Source: a virus. From it: a DNA stretch of 45,483 nucleotides. Where the stretch lies: positions 1 through 45,483 of IMG/VR virus record IMGVR_UViG_3300020027_000017; one strand, 5' to 3'. Within the stretch, counting starts at the first letter, position 1. Each line of letters begins with the position of its first letter. Shown here one piece after another: positions 6,354-13,034 of this stretch. The notes below the pieces were generated by a model. It saw only the letters and a list, made by a program, of their open reading frames with translations, was not told the DNA's origin and did no database searches. The position numbers and the translations under genes were made by a program.

Positions 6354-6911
6354 TTAGTTCGGCGCTCCTCGCCCTAGGATTTCCTGAAAATGCTTACGTG
6401 CGGCAGCAAGTCGCATGCGTGATTCGTCAGGCAGATCCGCAATCTCATCGCTAGTCAGCAGGCGCAAGTCAATTTTCCCTGCATCGTTTTTCAGCGTCAT
6501 GAGGAACGCACCGCAGGTGCAGACAGACGGCTTACCGATCACCTCCTCTATATTTTCATGCATCAGAATAACCGGCTTCGCACACGCGGGGCAAAGCGCC
6601 TTACGCTCAGCGGGAGTCTCGGCCCACACTTTATGCGCAGCTACAGCTGTCGCCATAAGCTCCATTTTTTCGTCCATCTTAGCCTTGCGTGCTTTCATCG
6701 CGTCGCGCTCTAGAGCGTTCGCCATGCTTCGCAGAGCGTCAGGTACGTCTCTGCTGTCGAATCCCCTGGTAGAGATAGCGAGGCATCCGTCCGAGTCGAC
6801 TGTGGCGAGTAATACCTGCTCTGTCGAGCGTATTAGGGCGACAGTCGCGGCAATCCATTCATCGAGGGTATCCATCACCATTGATGGTGCAGCCTGTGAT
6901 TCGTCTGTCAT
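6354..6911 (-). CDS. 185-residue Zn-ribbon-containing hypothetical protein
   Basis: I use the ATG at 6909-6911, just past the upstream TAA (6917-6919), rather than the longer frame. Helical N-terminal half with a basic segment (MKARKAKMDEK). Two Cys pairs, CPAC and CTC, in the C-terminal half look like a zinc ribbon. Function unknown. Confidence 0.65.
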   Translation of the reverse strand: MTDESQAAPSMVMDTLDEWIAATVALIRSTEQVLLATVDSDGCLAISTRGFDSRDVPDALRSMANALERDAMKARKAKMDEKMELMATAVAAHKVWAETPAERKALCPACAKPVILMHENIEEVIGKPSVCTCGAFLMTLKNDAGKIDLRLLTSDEIADLPDESRMRLAAARKHFQEILGRGAPN

Positions 6912-6916
6912 GGTGT

Positions 6917-7312
6917 TTACTTCCCGAAAAAATAAATCCAATCTTCGTGATCCAGCTTAACTCGCTTCTCAGGGTGCGCTAAGAGCACCTGCGCCCACGC
7001 CTCATAGGCATTGCGCAAGTCAGTATGCTCGCGAATCTTTTGCACGCACTCTGTCAGATCATCCTGCATCGTCGGATCGATCATGATCTGAGCGACGCGC
7101 CCCGAGCGCGTACCGATCTTGTAGCTGTTAGACATCAGCTGATCAGCAACTGACTCGCTGATAGTCAGGCCTGACGCGTGCACCTTTGCCATTATCTCCT
7201 CTTTCTTGGCCTCCCAGACTAGGATGCGCAGGATTCGGAAATCGCGCTGCGCCTCCGCAGCCTGTGCAATTTTCGACGCTGTGTATTCGAATTCCCATTC
7301 ATGCCTTTGCAT
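6917..7312 (-). CDS. 131-residue hypothetical protein
   Basis: Starts at ATG 7310-7312 with AAGGAG eight bases upstream. Helical N-terminus, central segment HASGLTISESVADQL, C-terminal HEDWIYFFGK. No catalytic motif or family recognised. Confidence 0.65.
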   Translation of the reverse strand: MQRHEWEFEYTASKIAQAAEAQRDFRILRILVWEAKKEEIMAKVHASGLTISESVADQLMSNSYKIGTRSGRVAQIMIDPTMQDDLTECVQKIREHTDLRNAYEAWAQVLLAHPEKRVKLDHEDWIYFFGK

Positions 7313-7517
7313 TGCGATCGCTCCTTACTATCGAACCTATATATTTTCGGCTTGCTCGGACGACGTAGGATTGATCCATCGGCCAGGTGCACTTGACGCC
7401 GAACGCCACCGGCCAGCGCGAGAATTCCCGTCTCGACAGACATCCGATTCGGATGGATTCAATCGTGCGCAGAATCCTGCATCGCCAGTAGCACACGCGT
7501 ATTATCACTATCCTCAT
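7299..7517 (-). CDS. Doubtful 72-residue frame between two genes
   Basis: About 200 bases lie between two firm genes. This frame has an ATGA overlap with the upstream stop and overlaps the next gene by 14 bases, which is how its neighbours are arranged. Its composition (many Cys, Trp, Arg, Ile) is poor for a protein. A second frame, 7219-7443, gives a more protein-like N-terminus (MSVETGILALAGGVRR) but would overlap the next gene by 94 bases. One of the two may be real; the region may also hold a frameshift. Confidence 0.3.
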   Translation of the reverse strand: MRIVIIRVCYWRCRILRTIESIRIGCLSRREFSRWPVAFGVKCTWPMDQSYVVRASRKYIGSIVRSDRNAKA

Positions 7518-8095
7518 TTCCCCATAGCCTCCTGTAGTGATGTCAGAGCCAGCAGCGTCAGCAGGTGCGCCGGATCTGGTTTGCTGATCTTTCCGTCTCG
7601 AATCATGTCCAGAATTTTCTTCTCTGCATGCGTTAGGTATATGAGTGCATCGCGCTGCGCTCCATTCACTACGCGAGGCTGCTGCTGATTAGCAGGGATC
7701 ACCGTGACGTTACTGCCTGCAGATCGATGCACGCCGTTCCGCACCCAATAGTGCACATTGACGTACGGTACTTGCAGCTCCCGTGCAACGTCAGGAATCG
7801 ACACCCCTGTACGGTGCATTGTTATAGCTTGCTCCTTAAGCTCTATTGAATACTCGCGCCGCTCCTGCTGCGCAGGTTTAGGTATTTTCTTGGCTGTTTT
7901 CTTGCCACCTGCTTTGTTCGCCTCTTTCGCTTTCTGTGCCCAGGCATAGAGCACTGAATCATTTACGCCCAACTCCTTTGCTAGCTGCGTGATCTGGGTT
8001 CCGTTGTGCTTAGCTTCCAGGAATCGAACTACTGCCTTCGCTTTGAAATCAGCGTCAAATTTACGGGCAGGTTTTTTTATCTCGGTTGTTGTCAT
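7514..8095 (-). CDS. Protein with two transposase-type HTH domains
   Basis: The 193-residue product has an IS3/IS911 OrfA-like HTH at about residues 12-58 (FDADFKAKAVVRFLE, then LAKELGVNDSVLYAWAQKAKE). A Lys-rich linker follows, then a second HTH at about 80-120 (YSIELKEQAITMHRTG, VPYVNVHYWVRNG). There is no DDE catalytic partner, and no insertion-sequence ends are visible, so this is not an active transposon. A domesticated DNA-binding regulator or architectural protein is likely. The C-terminal 70 residues are helical and uncharacterised. Confidence 0.75.
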   Translation of the reverse strand: MTTTEIKKPARKFDADFKAKAVVRFLEAKHNGTQITQLAKELGVNDSVLYAWAQKAKEANKAGGKKTAKKIPKPAQQERREYSIELKEQAITMHRTGVSIPDVARELQVPYVNVHYWVRNGVHRSAGSNVTVIPANQQQPRVVNGAQRDALIYLTHAEKKILDMIRDGKISKPDPAHLLTLLALTSLQEAMGK

Positions 8096-8424
8096 GCGTG
8101 CGCTAGTGCTCTGCTGTTAGAGGGGTACGCACGTCGCTTAGGTAGTGAAGCTTTAGCAACTGCTCGGCCTCGTTTGCTATGAGGCTTGTAGTTAGCGGGG
8201 GCCTTCAATCGCGAGGCCTCGCTAAGATCGTCCACATCGCCGGGCATGATCACCTGCAGGCGCGAGTCAAAGAGATTGATTTTCTGGCGACGTTCTAGCG
8301 TGCGCGCAGGCGAGGACTTCAGATACGCGACTAGGTAGGCGCGACACGCGGGGCATTCTTCAAGGCGCGAGCGTGGAGAAACTTCTGAGGTACAGCCTGC
8401 GATTGTGCAGCGTCGAATTGCCAT
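8092..8424 (-). CDS. Small Zn-ribbon basic protein, first gene after internal promoter
   Basis: I place the start at the ATG at 8422-8424, with GGAG ten bases before it; the in-frame upstream ATG lies in the leader. The 110-residue product has CTIAGC and CPAC pairs near residues 6-27 and a very basic C-terminus, so nucleic-acid binding is plausible. It is the first gene downstream of the candidate promoter at 8474-8502. Confidence 0.65.
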   Translation of the reverse strand: MAIRRCTIAGCTSEVSPRSRLEECPACRAYLVAYLKSSPARTLERRQKINLFDSRLQVIMPGDVDDLSEASRLKAPANYKPHSKRGRAVAKASLPKRRAYPSNSRALAHA

Positions 8425-8473
8425 CGTTGCTATCTCCGTGAGCAGTTGAAAGGTTCGCACCCAGCCGTGCGTC

Positions 8474-8502
8474 CTTATATGTTAGTTGTTCGCAGGCTGC
8501 AA
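8474..8502 (-). promoter_or_regulatory. Candidate internal leftward promoter
   Basis: Reading the minus strand, a -10 TATAAG (8474-8479) lies 17 bases from a weak -35 TTGCAG (8497-8502). It sits in a non-coding stretch of about 300 bases (8425-8728) and would drive 8424 leftward. Only the -10 is strong, so an activator may be needed. Confidence 0.5.
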
Positions 8503-8530
8503 AGTAAGGGTTTATCGCAGGTTGCGGGTA

Positions 8531-8558
8531 ACTAGTCCTGTGCGGTAGGACTAGTCCT
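8531..8558. promoter_or_regulatory. Double dyad ACTAGTCCT upstream of the internal promoter
   Basis: ACTAGTCCT (8531-8539) and AGGACTAGT (8547-8555) are perfect inverted repeats with a 7-base spacer, and AGGACTAGTCCT (8547-8558) is itself a 12-bp palindrome. The site is about 28 bases upstream of the -35, the right place for an activator. The octamer GGACTAGT also occurs twice in the putative origin at 18636-18655. The remainder of 8425-8728 holds only a GC-rich palindrome near 8710-8720; I see no gene there. Confidence 0.6.
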
Positions 8559-8728
8559 AGTGGTTTGTCTGCCGTCAGGAGCGGTGCGGTACTGATATGC
8601 AGCACAATGCGCCTGCGAGAGGATAGGCACCTCGGAGCTACGCGCACACACAGACGATATGCCCCGCTTAGTCGAGGGCGAGCCTACAGAGCAGCGATCA
8701 CGCCTCCGAGCCCGGCGCCGGTGCCCTA

Positions 8729-8878
8729 TTACCGGAGCCGGCCTTTCAAACGCTTCAGAAGAAAGCCGACGACGGCGCCCGCGAGCGCGCACCAGAAGTT
8801 TCGCCACCATACATCGCTCACGGGAAAAGCTCCGGGATCCTCGTTATGCTTCGCGGCCAATGCGCATGCGTGCGACAC
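8729..8878 (-). CDS. Small single-TM protein (about 49 residues)
   Basis: The frame is open from a TAG near 8914. GTG 8876-8878 gives 49 residues, and GTG 8819-8821 gives a 30-residue form with GGAG eight bases upstream. The C-terminal part (FWCALAGAVVGFLLKRLKGR) is one TM helix with a basic tail. The upstream part (ALAAKHNEDPGAFPVSDVWW) also looks protein-like, favouring the longer form. It overlaps another frame at 8818-8976. Confidence 0.5.
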   Translation of the reverse strand: MSHACALAAKHNEDPGAFPVSDVWWRNFWCALAGAVVGFLLKRLKGRLR

Positions 8879-8976
8879 ATACAGCTGCGAATCCAGAGGT
8901 TGAAGGCGTGGCTATAGCGAAAGCGAGGTTTCGAGCCTATCTCGCAATAGTGAATTGACTCGCGCTTACGCTTCAT
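8818..8976 (-). CDS. Overlapping 52-codon frame, coupled on both sides
   Basis: ATG 8974-8976 overlaps the TGA of the HigA-like gene, and the TGA here overlaps the GTG at 8819-8821 (GTGA). The first half (MKRKRESIHYCEIGSKPRF) looks like protein and the second half does not, whereas the other frame (8729-8878) looks real in exactly that second half. A frameshift joining the two, or a true overlap, would both explain it. Confidence 0.35.
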   Translation of the reverse strand: MKRKRESIHYCEIGSKPRFRYSHAFNLWIRSCMCRTHAHWPRSITRIPELFP

Positions 8977-9128
8977 CCGAAAAGCTCCGGGAAACGCTGG
9001 CGCTCGTAGCTTTCCATCAGTGCAACCAGGCGCACTAGCTCTACGCCCTCAGGCGAGTCTGGCTCAGGATCTTTATCCATTAGATCGCTGACAATCTCTG
9101 ATGCCGCGTTGTATTCCTGTTCAGTCAT
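8973..9128 (-). CDS. 51-residue HigA-N-terminal-like protein
   Basis: The acidic product contains LMDKDPEPDSPEGVEL and LVALMESYERQRFPE, a pattern like the N-terminal helical segment of HigA-type antitoxins (L-x-D-x-L...EAYE-x-x-x-F/Y-P). The HTH half of HigA is missing. The upstream gene has a Cro-like HTH, so the two may act together (inference). ATGA overlap with the upstream gene. Confidence 0.6.
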   Translation of the reverse strand: MTEQEYNAASEIVSDLMDKDPEPDSPEGVELVRLVALMESYERQRFPELFG

Positions 9129-9541
9129 TCCTCAATTCTCCTTACTCGGGTGTATCGAGTGACTTTCGCAAGGCCCAGATGCTCCAGTACACGTGGAGTC
9201 AGCTTGCGCGAGCCGTTGAGCACGCCTGTAATAAACGGATGCGTAACGCCTAGTTTCTCTGCGAGGAGTTTCTGACTGCCGATGGCCGTCACCTCTGCCT
9301 GCAGCATGGCGCGCACCTCCCAATCTGTTATCAGCGAGCCCTCTATCACCCGCGAGTCTCCATACTCCTTAACCTGCAGCCATAGCCACACGGGGCCGCA
9401 GGCTAGCTCAGCAGACGGTAAGGGGAAACTAGGATCGCGCTCCCTCCAGTTGGACACTACCTGTCGAGTAACCCCGAAGTGATGGGCTATCTCAGTGAGG
9501 CCCATCAGTGACTGCTTAAGGTGCCGGCCTAGTTTGTTCAT
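9125..9541 (-). CDS. Dual-HTH DNA-binding regulator
   Basis: I use ATG 9539-9541, overlapping the TGA of the upstream gene; the longer extension is Arg/Cys-rich and unlikely. The 138-residue product has an AlpA/MerR-like HTH near residues 12-40 (MGLTEIAHHFGVTRQVVSNWRERD) and a second Cro/XRE-like HTH near 92-127 (SQKLLAEKLGVTHPFITGVLNGSRK). Two unlike HTH units in one short protein could bind two half-sites or a non-symmetric operator. It is a possible repressor, since no classical CI is seen. Confidence 0.7.
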   Translation of the reverse strand: MNKLGRHLKQSLMGLTEIAHHFGVTRQVVSNWRERDPSFPLPSAELACGPVWLWLQVKEYGDSRVIEGSLITDWEVRAMLQAEVTAIGSQKLLAEKLGVTHPFITGVLNGSRKLTPRVLEHLGLAKVTRYTRVRRIEE

Positions 9542-9735
9542 TCCTCTGCACCGTCTGCAGGGTGCATGATTGTCGTAACCCACCACTCGATGACGTCGAG
9601 CGCACCGGCAGCCTTTCTCGCGATCGCCTGCCCTCCTGCAATCTTGTCCAGGGCACTGCAATACGTCTCTGCCTCTACGAGGGCGTTATACAGTTTGCGC
9701 GCGCCTAGCTGCAGCTCCGTTCGATCCTCTGACAT
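9538..9735 (-). CDS. 65-residue hypothetical protein
   Basis: Almost entirely helical and mildly acidic (GARKLYNALVEAETYCSAL). Adjacent to the regulator gene with an ATGA overlap. No family recognised. Confidence 0.6.
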   Translation of the reverse strand: MSEDRTELQLGARKLYNALVEAETYCSALDKIAGGQAIARKAAGALDVIEWWVTTIMHPADGAEE

Positions 9736-9936
9736 TCAATCCTCCTCGATGCGCTTCTGTGTGTGGCAGCCCTTGCATGCCCAGCGAGGCCCATACGCGC
9801 GCATGCGCACGCTGCCGCCGCGCTCAGCTGCTAGTTTCATCTCGATGAAGTGTAGCGCTAGCTGCTGACGCCGCATTTTTTTGCCGCACGATGGGCAGCG
9901 CGGAGTCGGGACGTGCCGAATTACCTCGTCAGTCAT
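9736..9936 (-). CDS. Short Zn-ribbon protein
   Basis: This 66-residue protein has CPSC at 14-17 and CKGC near 54-57, with basic residues between, as in a zinc ribbon. Probably nucleic-acid binding. It abuts the neighbouring genes with zero to four bases of overlap. Confidence 0.65.
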   Translation of the reverse strand: MTDEVIRHVPTPRCPSCGKKMRRQQLALHFIEMKLAAERGGSVRMRAYGPRWACKGCHTQKRIEED

Positions 9937-10244
9937 TTATCTATCAGCTTATTGATAAACGCGGAGGCCTCCTGAGCTGCAGGATGTAGGCCCTCGGGCG
10001 GCAGCGAATGCACGCTAACGCGCCGCAGTACATCGCGAGGGCATAAATCAGACAGGCAGCGGTTTCCTCCCTTCCAGGCGCATAGCATCTCGCATTCGCG
10101 CCACTGTGTTAGGAACACGCCCCACATGAGCAACTGCACTTCAGTCGTATGCTGCATGAATCCCACAGGGGGCTTAAATTCGTAGCCGAGCAGAGCGAAG
10201 GCCTGCACAGTAACGTCCCATTCGATTTTTTTTTCGTCGCTCAT
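9933..10244 (-). CDS. 103-residue hypothetical protein
   Basis: Contains YEFKPPVGF and several Cys/Trp residues (CEMLCAWKGGNRCLSDLC). It is similar in style to the product at 3733-4026. Function unknown. ATGA-type coupling with the gene on the left. Confidence 0.65.
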   Translation of the reverse strand: MSDEKKIEWDVTVQAFALLGYEFKPPVGFMQHTTEVQLLMWGVFLTQWRECEMLCAWKGGNRCLSDLCPRDVLRRVSVHSLPPEGLHPAAQEASAFINKLIDK

Positions 10245-10247
10245 TAC

Positions 10248-10970
10248 TCACAATCCTCCGGCATCAGGGTTAGCAGCGCGCTGTCGCTCGAACGCCTGGC
10301 GCTGCTCTAGCAGCATGATTTGCTCCTGCGCTCGCCTAAGGATCGCGACTAGTCGGGCGTCAGCGCCGTTAACCTCAGCAATTGCTGCCTCGATGTCATC
10401 GCTTGTTACGGTGCAGAATTCGGCAGATGCTGCAGTTCGGCGCTTGCGCTCGGCCCTGCTCTCAGCAGCCATCATTGCGCACTCGATAGCCATTGCCTCG
10501 CACAATGTGTGAAAGCTGACGAGGCAGGTATCCCACACCTCGACACCGCCGCCGATTTCGTCGCTGCTGTAGGTTCGCCCGCCCGCTTTGTTCGCCTCCC
10601 AGAACAGGGTGGCGCCGCTGTGCATGTCGACTGCGCCCTTTGCCAGGGCTGCTTTCACCTCCGCTGCGTCGGCATTCGGTTTCAGCCAAGGCGGCGTGCG
10701 TGCATCGATGTCTGCCTGCAGCTTGTCACGCTGCTCAATCATGCTGTGCAGCTCAGGCCCGAGCGCTCCGGCGAGCTTTGCGGCTATATCATTCTCATTC
10801 TGCAGTATGCGGATAGTCTCATCGCGCTCGCGCAGGCTATCTTCAAGCTCCTTTCGCCAGAGCGCCTCTTTGTGCATTTTTAGGCCTATGTCGCCTGCGG
10901 CCTTCATGGCGATGTCAGCTTGCGCCTGCAGCACCTCAATGCGTTGCTCTAGGCTCTTCGGCTCTTCCAT
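10248..10970 (-). CDS. Coiled-coil protein of 240 residues
   Basis: Residues 1-85 are a long charged helix with heptad character, followed by a Pro/Trp turn (TPPWLKPNADA) and helices to the end with another coiled-coil stretch at about 165-235. GGGGAGG stands about ten bases before the ATG. It is the first gene after the integrase terminator, so it depends on read-through or an unseen promoter. Confidence 0.65.
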   Translation of the reverse strand: MEEPKSLEQRIEVLQAQADIAMKAAGDIGLKMHKEALWRKELEDSLRERDETIRILQNENDIAAKLAGALGPELHSMIEQRDKLQADIDARTPPWLKPNADAAEVKAALAKGAVDMHSGATLFWEANKAGGRTYSSDEIGGGVEVWDTCLVSFHTLCEAMAIECAMMAAESRAERKRRTAASAEFCTVTSDDIEAAIAEVNGADARLVAILRRAQEQIMLLEQRQAFERQRAANPDAGGL

Positions 10971-10993
10971 GGCGGTAATCCTCCCCGTAAAAA

Positions 10994-11020
10994 CGGGGCA
11001 AGCTTAGCAGCCTTGCCCCG
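10994..11020 (-). terminator. Intrinsic terminator after integrase
   Basis: A 9-bp stem (CGGGGCAAG 10994-11002 with CTTGCCCCG 11012-11020) has a 9-base loop. Five A residues at 10989-10993 make a U tract on the minus strand. It lies between the integrase and the next leftward gene. Confidence 0.85.
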
Positions 11021-11042
11021 TGCGCTGTCTACCCCTCTGTGG

Positions 11043-12230
11043 CTATAGCAAGTCGACTGCGGCGCGCGTCTCTGTCGGCGACAGGTGCGCATAGCGCAGT
11101 ACCATCGTCATTGAGGCATGCCCTAGCAGCTCCCGCACCGTGTTCAGCGCGACGCCTTTCTGCACTAGCCGCGATGCGAAGTGATGCCGCATATCATGCC
11201 AGCGGAACCTCGTAATCTTGGCGGCCCGCAGCAGGGCTTTCCATGCAGTCTTGAAACCTCCGGCGAATGGAAACGCGCGCTCAGTGTCAGTCGCCTCTGC
11301 CTGCCAGGCTTTCAGGATCTGCATAGCCTCAGAATTGAGCGGGATGTGTCGAGTCTGGCCGCTCTTAGTGAGGCCTCCCTCTAGGGTTAGCACGCGCTGC
11401 CGGAAGCCGATGTTTTCCCATCGCAGCGACAGCAACTCGCCTAGGCGCATCCCAGTATTCAGCGTCAGCAGCACAGCCGGCGTCAGGTGATCGCCGTATA
11501 TGCGCTCGCTCGCTGCAGACTCGCGCTGACGTCGCATGCGCTGCGCATCAGGCGTCAGGCTGGCAGATATCATGCGCACGTCGCGGGCCGTCAGCGCAGC
11601 GCGTAGGCGGGCCTCCTCTGCCTCATTGAGGTAGCGCACCTTAGGGTTACGATCTAGCTTCGGTTTATCGACGTCACGTATCGGGCTGCATTCGAGTTTG
11701 CCTGCCTTCACGGCCCTGCGCAGCACTCCGGCGAGCGATTCAACGTTGCGCCGAATCGAGGAGGGTTTGTAGCCGTCCTCGACTTGAGTGCTCATCCACT
11801 TATCGATGAGGGCAGCGGTGATATCGGTAAGAGGGTAGGCGTCCCATTGTGCGAAATGTTGACGCACCGCATACATCGTCTTAGCGCGGGTGCGAGGCCG
11901 GTGCAGCTTTAGCCAGGGTTCGTATATTTCATCGATGAACTGCCTTAGCGTCACTGCGCCCTCGATGAACCCCGACATGGCGGGCCTGCCCAGCTTGACG
12001 TTGCTGACGATTGTCCTGCACCGCTCGCGGGCCTCATCAGGCGTCAGCTGCCCGACGCGAGCAATGCGGATCCTGCGTTTGCTCGTCAGTCGAGCGTAGT
12101 AGGTACGAACCCCTGAGGGTTGCACCCTGAGCATGAATCCTCTGAGTCGCGAGTCCTGAATCTCGAACGGTTTTGCTCTAGGTTTTGCCTCGTCACTGCT
12201 GAGCAATCGAGCGCTGATTACCATCGGCAT
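11043..12230 (-). CDS. int: Tyrosine integrase
   Basis: The 395-residue product has the three parts of a phage tyrosine recombinase. First is an N-terminal DUF4102-like arm-binding region (about 1-85, with the DxRLRGFMLRV core). Second is a core-binding SAM-like domain (about 92-185). Third is the catalytic domain, with Arg262 in TGMRLGELLSLRW, Lys289 in TKSGQTR, His345 and Arg348 in WHDMRHHFAS, His371 in LLGHAS and the nucleophile Tyr380 in RYAHLSP. All catalytic residues are present, so it should be active. GGAGG lies about six bases before the ATG. The gene reads away from attP (12401-12439), and its promoter overlaps three repeats that may be its own arm sites. Confidence 0.97.
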   Translation of the reverse strand: MPMVISARLLSSDEAKPRAKPFEIQDSRLRGFMLRVQPSGVRTYYARLTSKRRIRIARVGQLTPDEARERCRTIVSNVKLGRPAMSGFIEGAVTLRQFIDEIYEPWLKLHRPRTRAKTMYAVRQHFAQWDAYPLTDITAALIDKWMSTQVEDGYKPSSIRRNVESLAGVLRRAVKAGKLECSPIRDVDKPKLDRNPKVRYLNEAEEARLRAALTARDVRMISASLTPDAQRMRRQRESAASERIYGDHLTPAVLLTLNTGMRLGELLSLRWENIGFRQRVLTLEGGLTKSGQTRHIPLNSEAMQILKAWQAEATDTERAFPFAGGFKTAWKALLRAAKITRFRWHDMRHHFASRLVQKGVALNTVRELLGHASMTMVLRYAHLSPTETRAAVDLL

Positions 12231-12268
12231 AAAATCCTCCCCAGACGCGTGCTTATAAGCAAGGGTGC

Positions 12269-12296
12269 ATTATAAACAGGTACTAACCGGTATTAA
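12269..12296 (-). promoter_or_regulatory. Integrase promoter
   Basis: On the minus strand a perfect -10 TATAAT (12269-12274) is separated by 16 bases from TTAATA (12291-12296). The transcript would start about 30 bases before the integrase ATG. A 10-bp palindrome GCTTATAAGC (12251-12260) lies just downstream of the start. The -35 and spacer are covered by the repeats at 12279-12306, which suggests autoregulation. Confidence 0.7.
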
Positions 12297-12306
12297 TGAG
12301 TACTAA
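12279..12306. repeat. Three 10-bp phased direct repeats, arm-site candidates
   Basis: GGTACTAA (12279), GGTATTAA (12289) and AGTACTAA (12299) repeat with an exact 10-bp step, i.e. on one helical face. They lie between integrase and the attP core. This layout fits arm-type integrase sites or excisionase sites. AAATCA also recurs at 12305, 12332 and 12351, the last within a small dyad (12351-12363). Confidence 0.6.
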
Positions 12307-12400
12307 ATCAGTCGAGGCATAACCGCATTGAAAATCATGCAGTTACCGCCAAATCACTGATTTACAAGGAGGTGCGAAAAGGGCCGAATTCACATTCGCA

Positions 12401-12439
12401 ACGAGAAGGCCAGGGGTTCGATCCCCCTCGGCTCCACCA
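12401..12439 (+). other. attP: attP core: 3' end of a tRNA or tmRNA gene
   Basis: The sequence contains a T-arm (stem AGGGG/CCCCT around loop TTCGATC) followed by a 7-base acceptor strand CGGCTCC and ACCA, ending at 12439. No 5' half of a tRNA precedes it. Such 3' fragments next to an integrase are the classic attP, restoring the host gene on integration. The acceptor CGGCTCC would pair with GGGGCCG, giving the G3-U70 pair of tRNA-Ala or tmRNA (ssrA); I cannot choose between them. The left border of identity is a guess. The whole of 12231-12507 is otherwise non-coding. Confidence 0.8.
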
Positions 12440-12507
12440 TAAAAACAAGCCTTTTTCGTCAATCGAGGCCTCAGCTCGAAAACGCTGTAAGCACAGGGGA
12501 AGCACAA

Positions 12508-12798
12508 GTGCCGAGACTCGACGTACGGATACCTGCATCAGCGTGCCCGTTCTGCCGTACGAAAATCAGCAAAGCATCGAGGGTAGCGGGCGACGCAAAG
12601 TGCCCTGACGTCGGCGCAGTAGGCTGCTGTCAGAACTGCTCGGGCCTGATCAAATTCGGCGAAGGGATGACACTGCTGCGCGTAACGCAGGAGGATCTAG
12701 ACGCGATGACTAGCCGTCGCAGGGATTTTTTTACGAGTCTCGCCGCATCAGTCGCGCGGCGGCTGCTCGGGGAGTGGATCGAATCGGAGCGAGAATGA
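12508..12798 (+). CDS. Zn-ribbon protein in plus-strand island
   Basis: It starts at GTG 12508, with AGGGGA seven bases upstream. The 96-residue product has CPFC (13-16) and a later CCQNC, typical of a zinc ribbon, followed by a helical C-terminus (RRRDFFTSLAASVARRLL). It is one of two rightward genes between attP and the leftward early operon. Role unknown; its position suggests lysogeny or excision control. Confidence 0.7.
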   Translation: MPRLDVRIPASACPFCRTKISKASRVAGDAKCPDVGAVGCCQNCSGLIKFGEGMTLLRVTQEDLDAMTSRRRDFFTSLAASVARRLLGEWIESERE

Positions 12799-13034
12799 AG
12801 ATAGGAACTGTGGAAAAACTTAAGCTAAATCTCGCAGAGATAGTCGAGATTACAGGTGAATCTCTGAGCGTAATTCACGACGCAATCAACGCGGGGCACC
12901 TCGATACATTCCTTGTCGGGCGCCGGAGATTCGCGAGGCCTGTAGCAGTGAGGCTATGGGTAGATTTTCTAGAGCGAGAAAGCAAGGCGGGCCGGCCTGT
13001 CTGCTACAGAGCGCGAGCGCGAGCGCGCTCCTGA
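12795..13034 (+). CDS. Small HTH protein, excisionase candidate
   Basis: I use ATG 12795, overlapping the upstream TGA. The 79-residue product has LAEIVEITGESLSVIHDAI, then AGHLDTFLVGRRRFARPVAV, the winged-HTH layout of MerR/AlpA/Xis-type proteins, then a basic tail. Small size, closeness to integrase and attP, and opposite orientation fit a recombination directionality factor. That role is inferred. Its last 31 bases overlap the 3' end of the convergent MT-A70 gene. Confidence 0.65.
   Translation: MKIGTVEKLKLNLAEIVEITGESLSVIHDAINAGHLDTFLVGRRRFARPVAVRLWVDFLERESKAGRPVCYRARARARS

Noticed and set aside
7514-8095. Intact insertion sequence
   Set aside because: Only transposase-like HTH domains are present; no DDE catalytic gene, inverted ends or target duplication could be found around it.
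8360-8647. 95-codon minus-strand frame across the internal promoter region
   Set aside because: It would read through the promoter and dyad and overlap the first 65 bases of the better-supported gene at 8092-8424, with no ribosome site.
8565-8958. Plus-strand frames of 99-112 codons in the internal control region
   Set aside because: Arg/Ser-rich composition, no ribosome sites, and opposite to the direction of all neighbouring genes; they also overlap the small minus-strand genes.
10309-11007. Plus-strand frames opposite the coiled-coil gene
   Set aside because: They are antisense to a well-formed coiled-coil product, with Ser/Ala/Cys-rich composition typical of shadows.
12251-12260. GCTTATAAGC palindrome as a terminator or operator
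   Set aside because: Too short for a terminator and single copy; noted only as part of the integrase promoter region.
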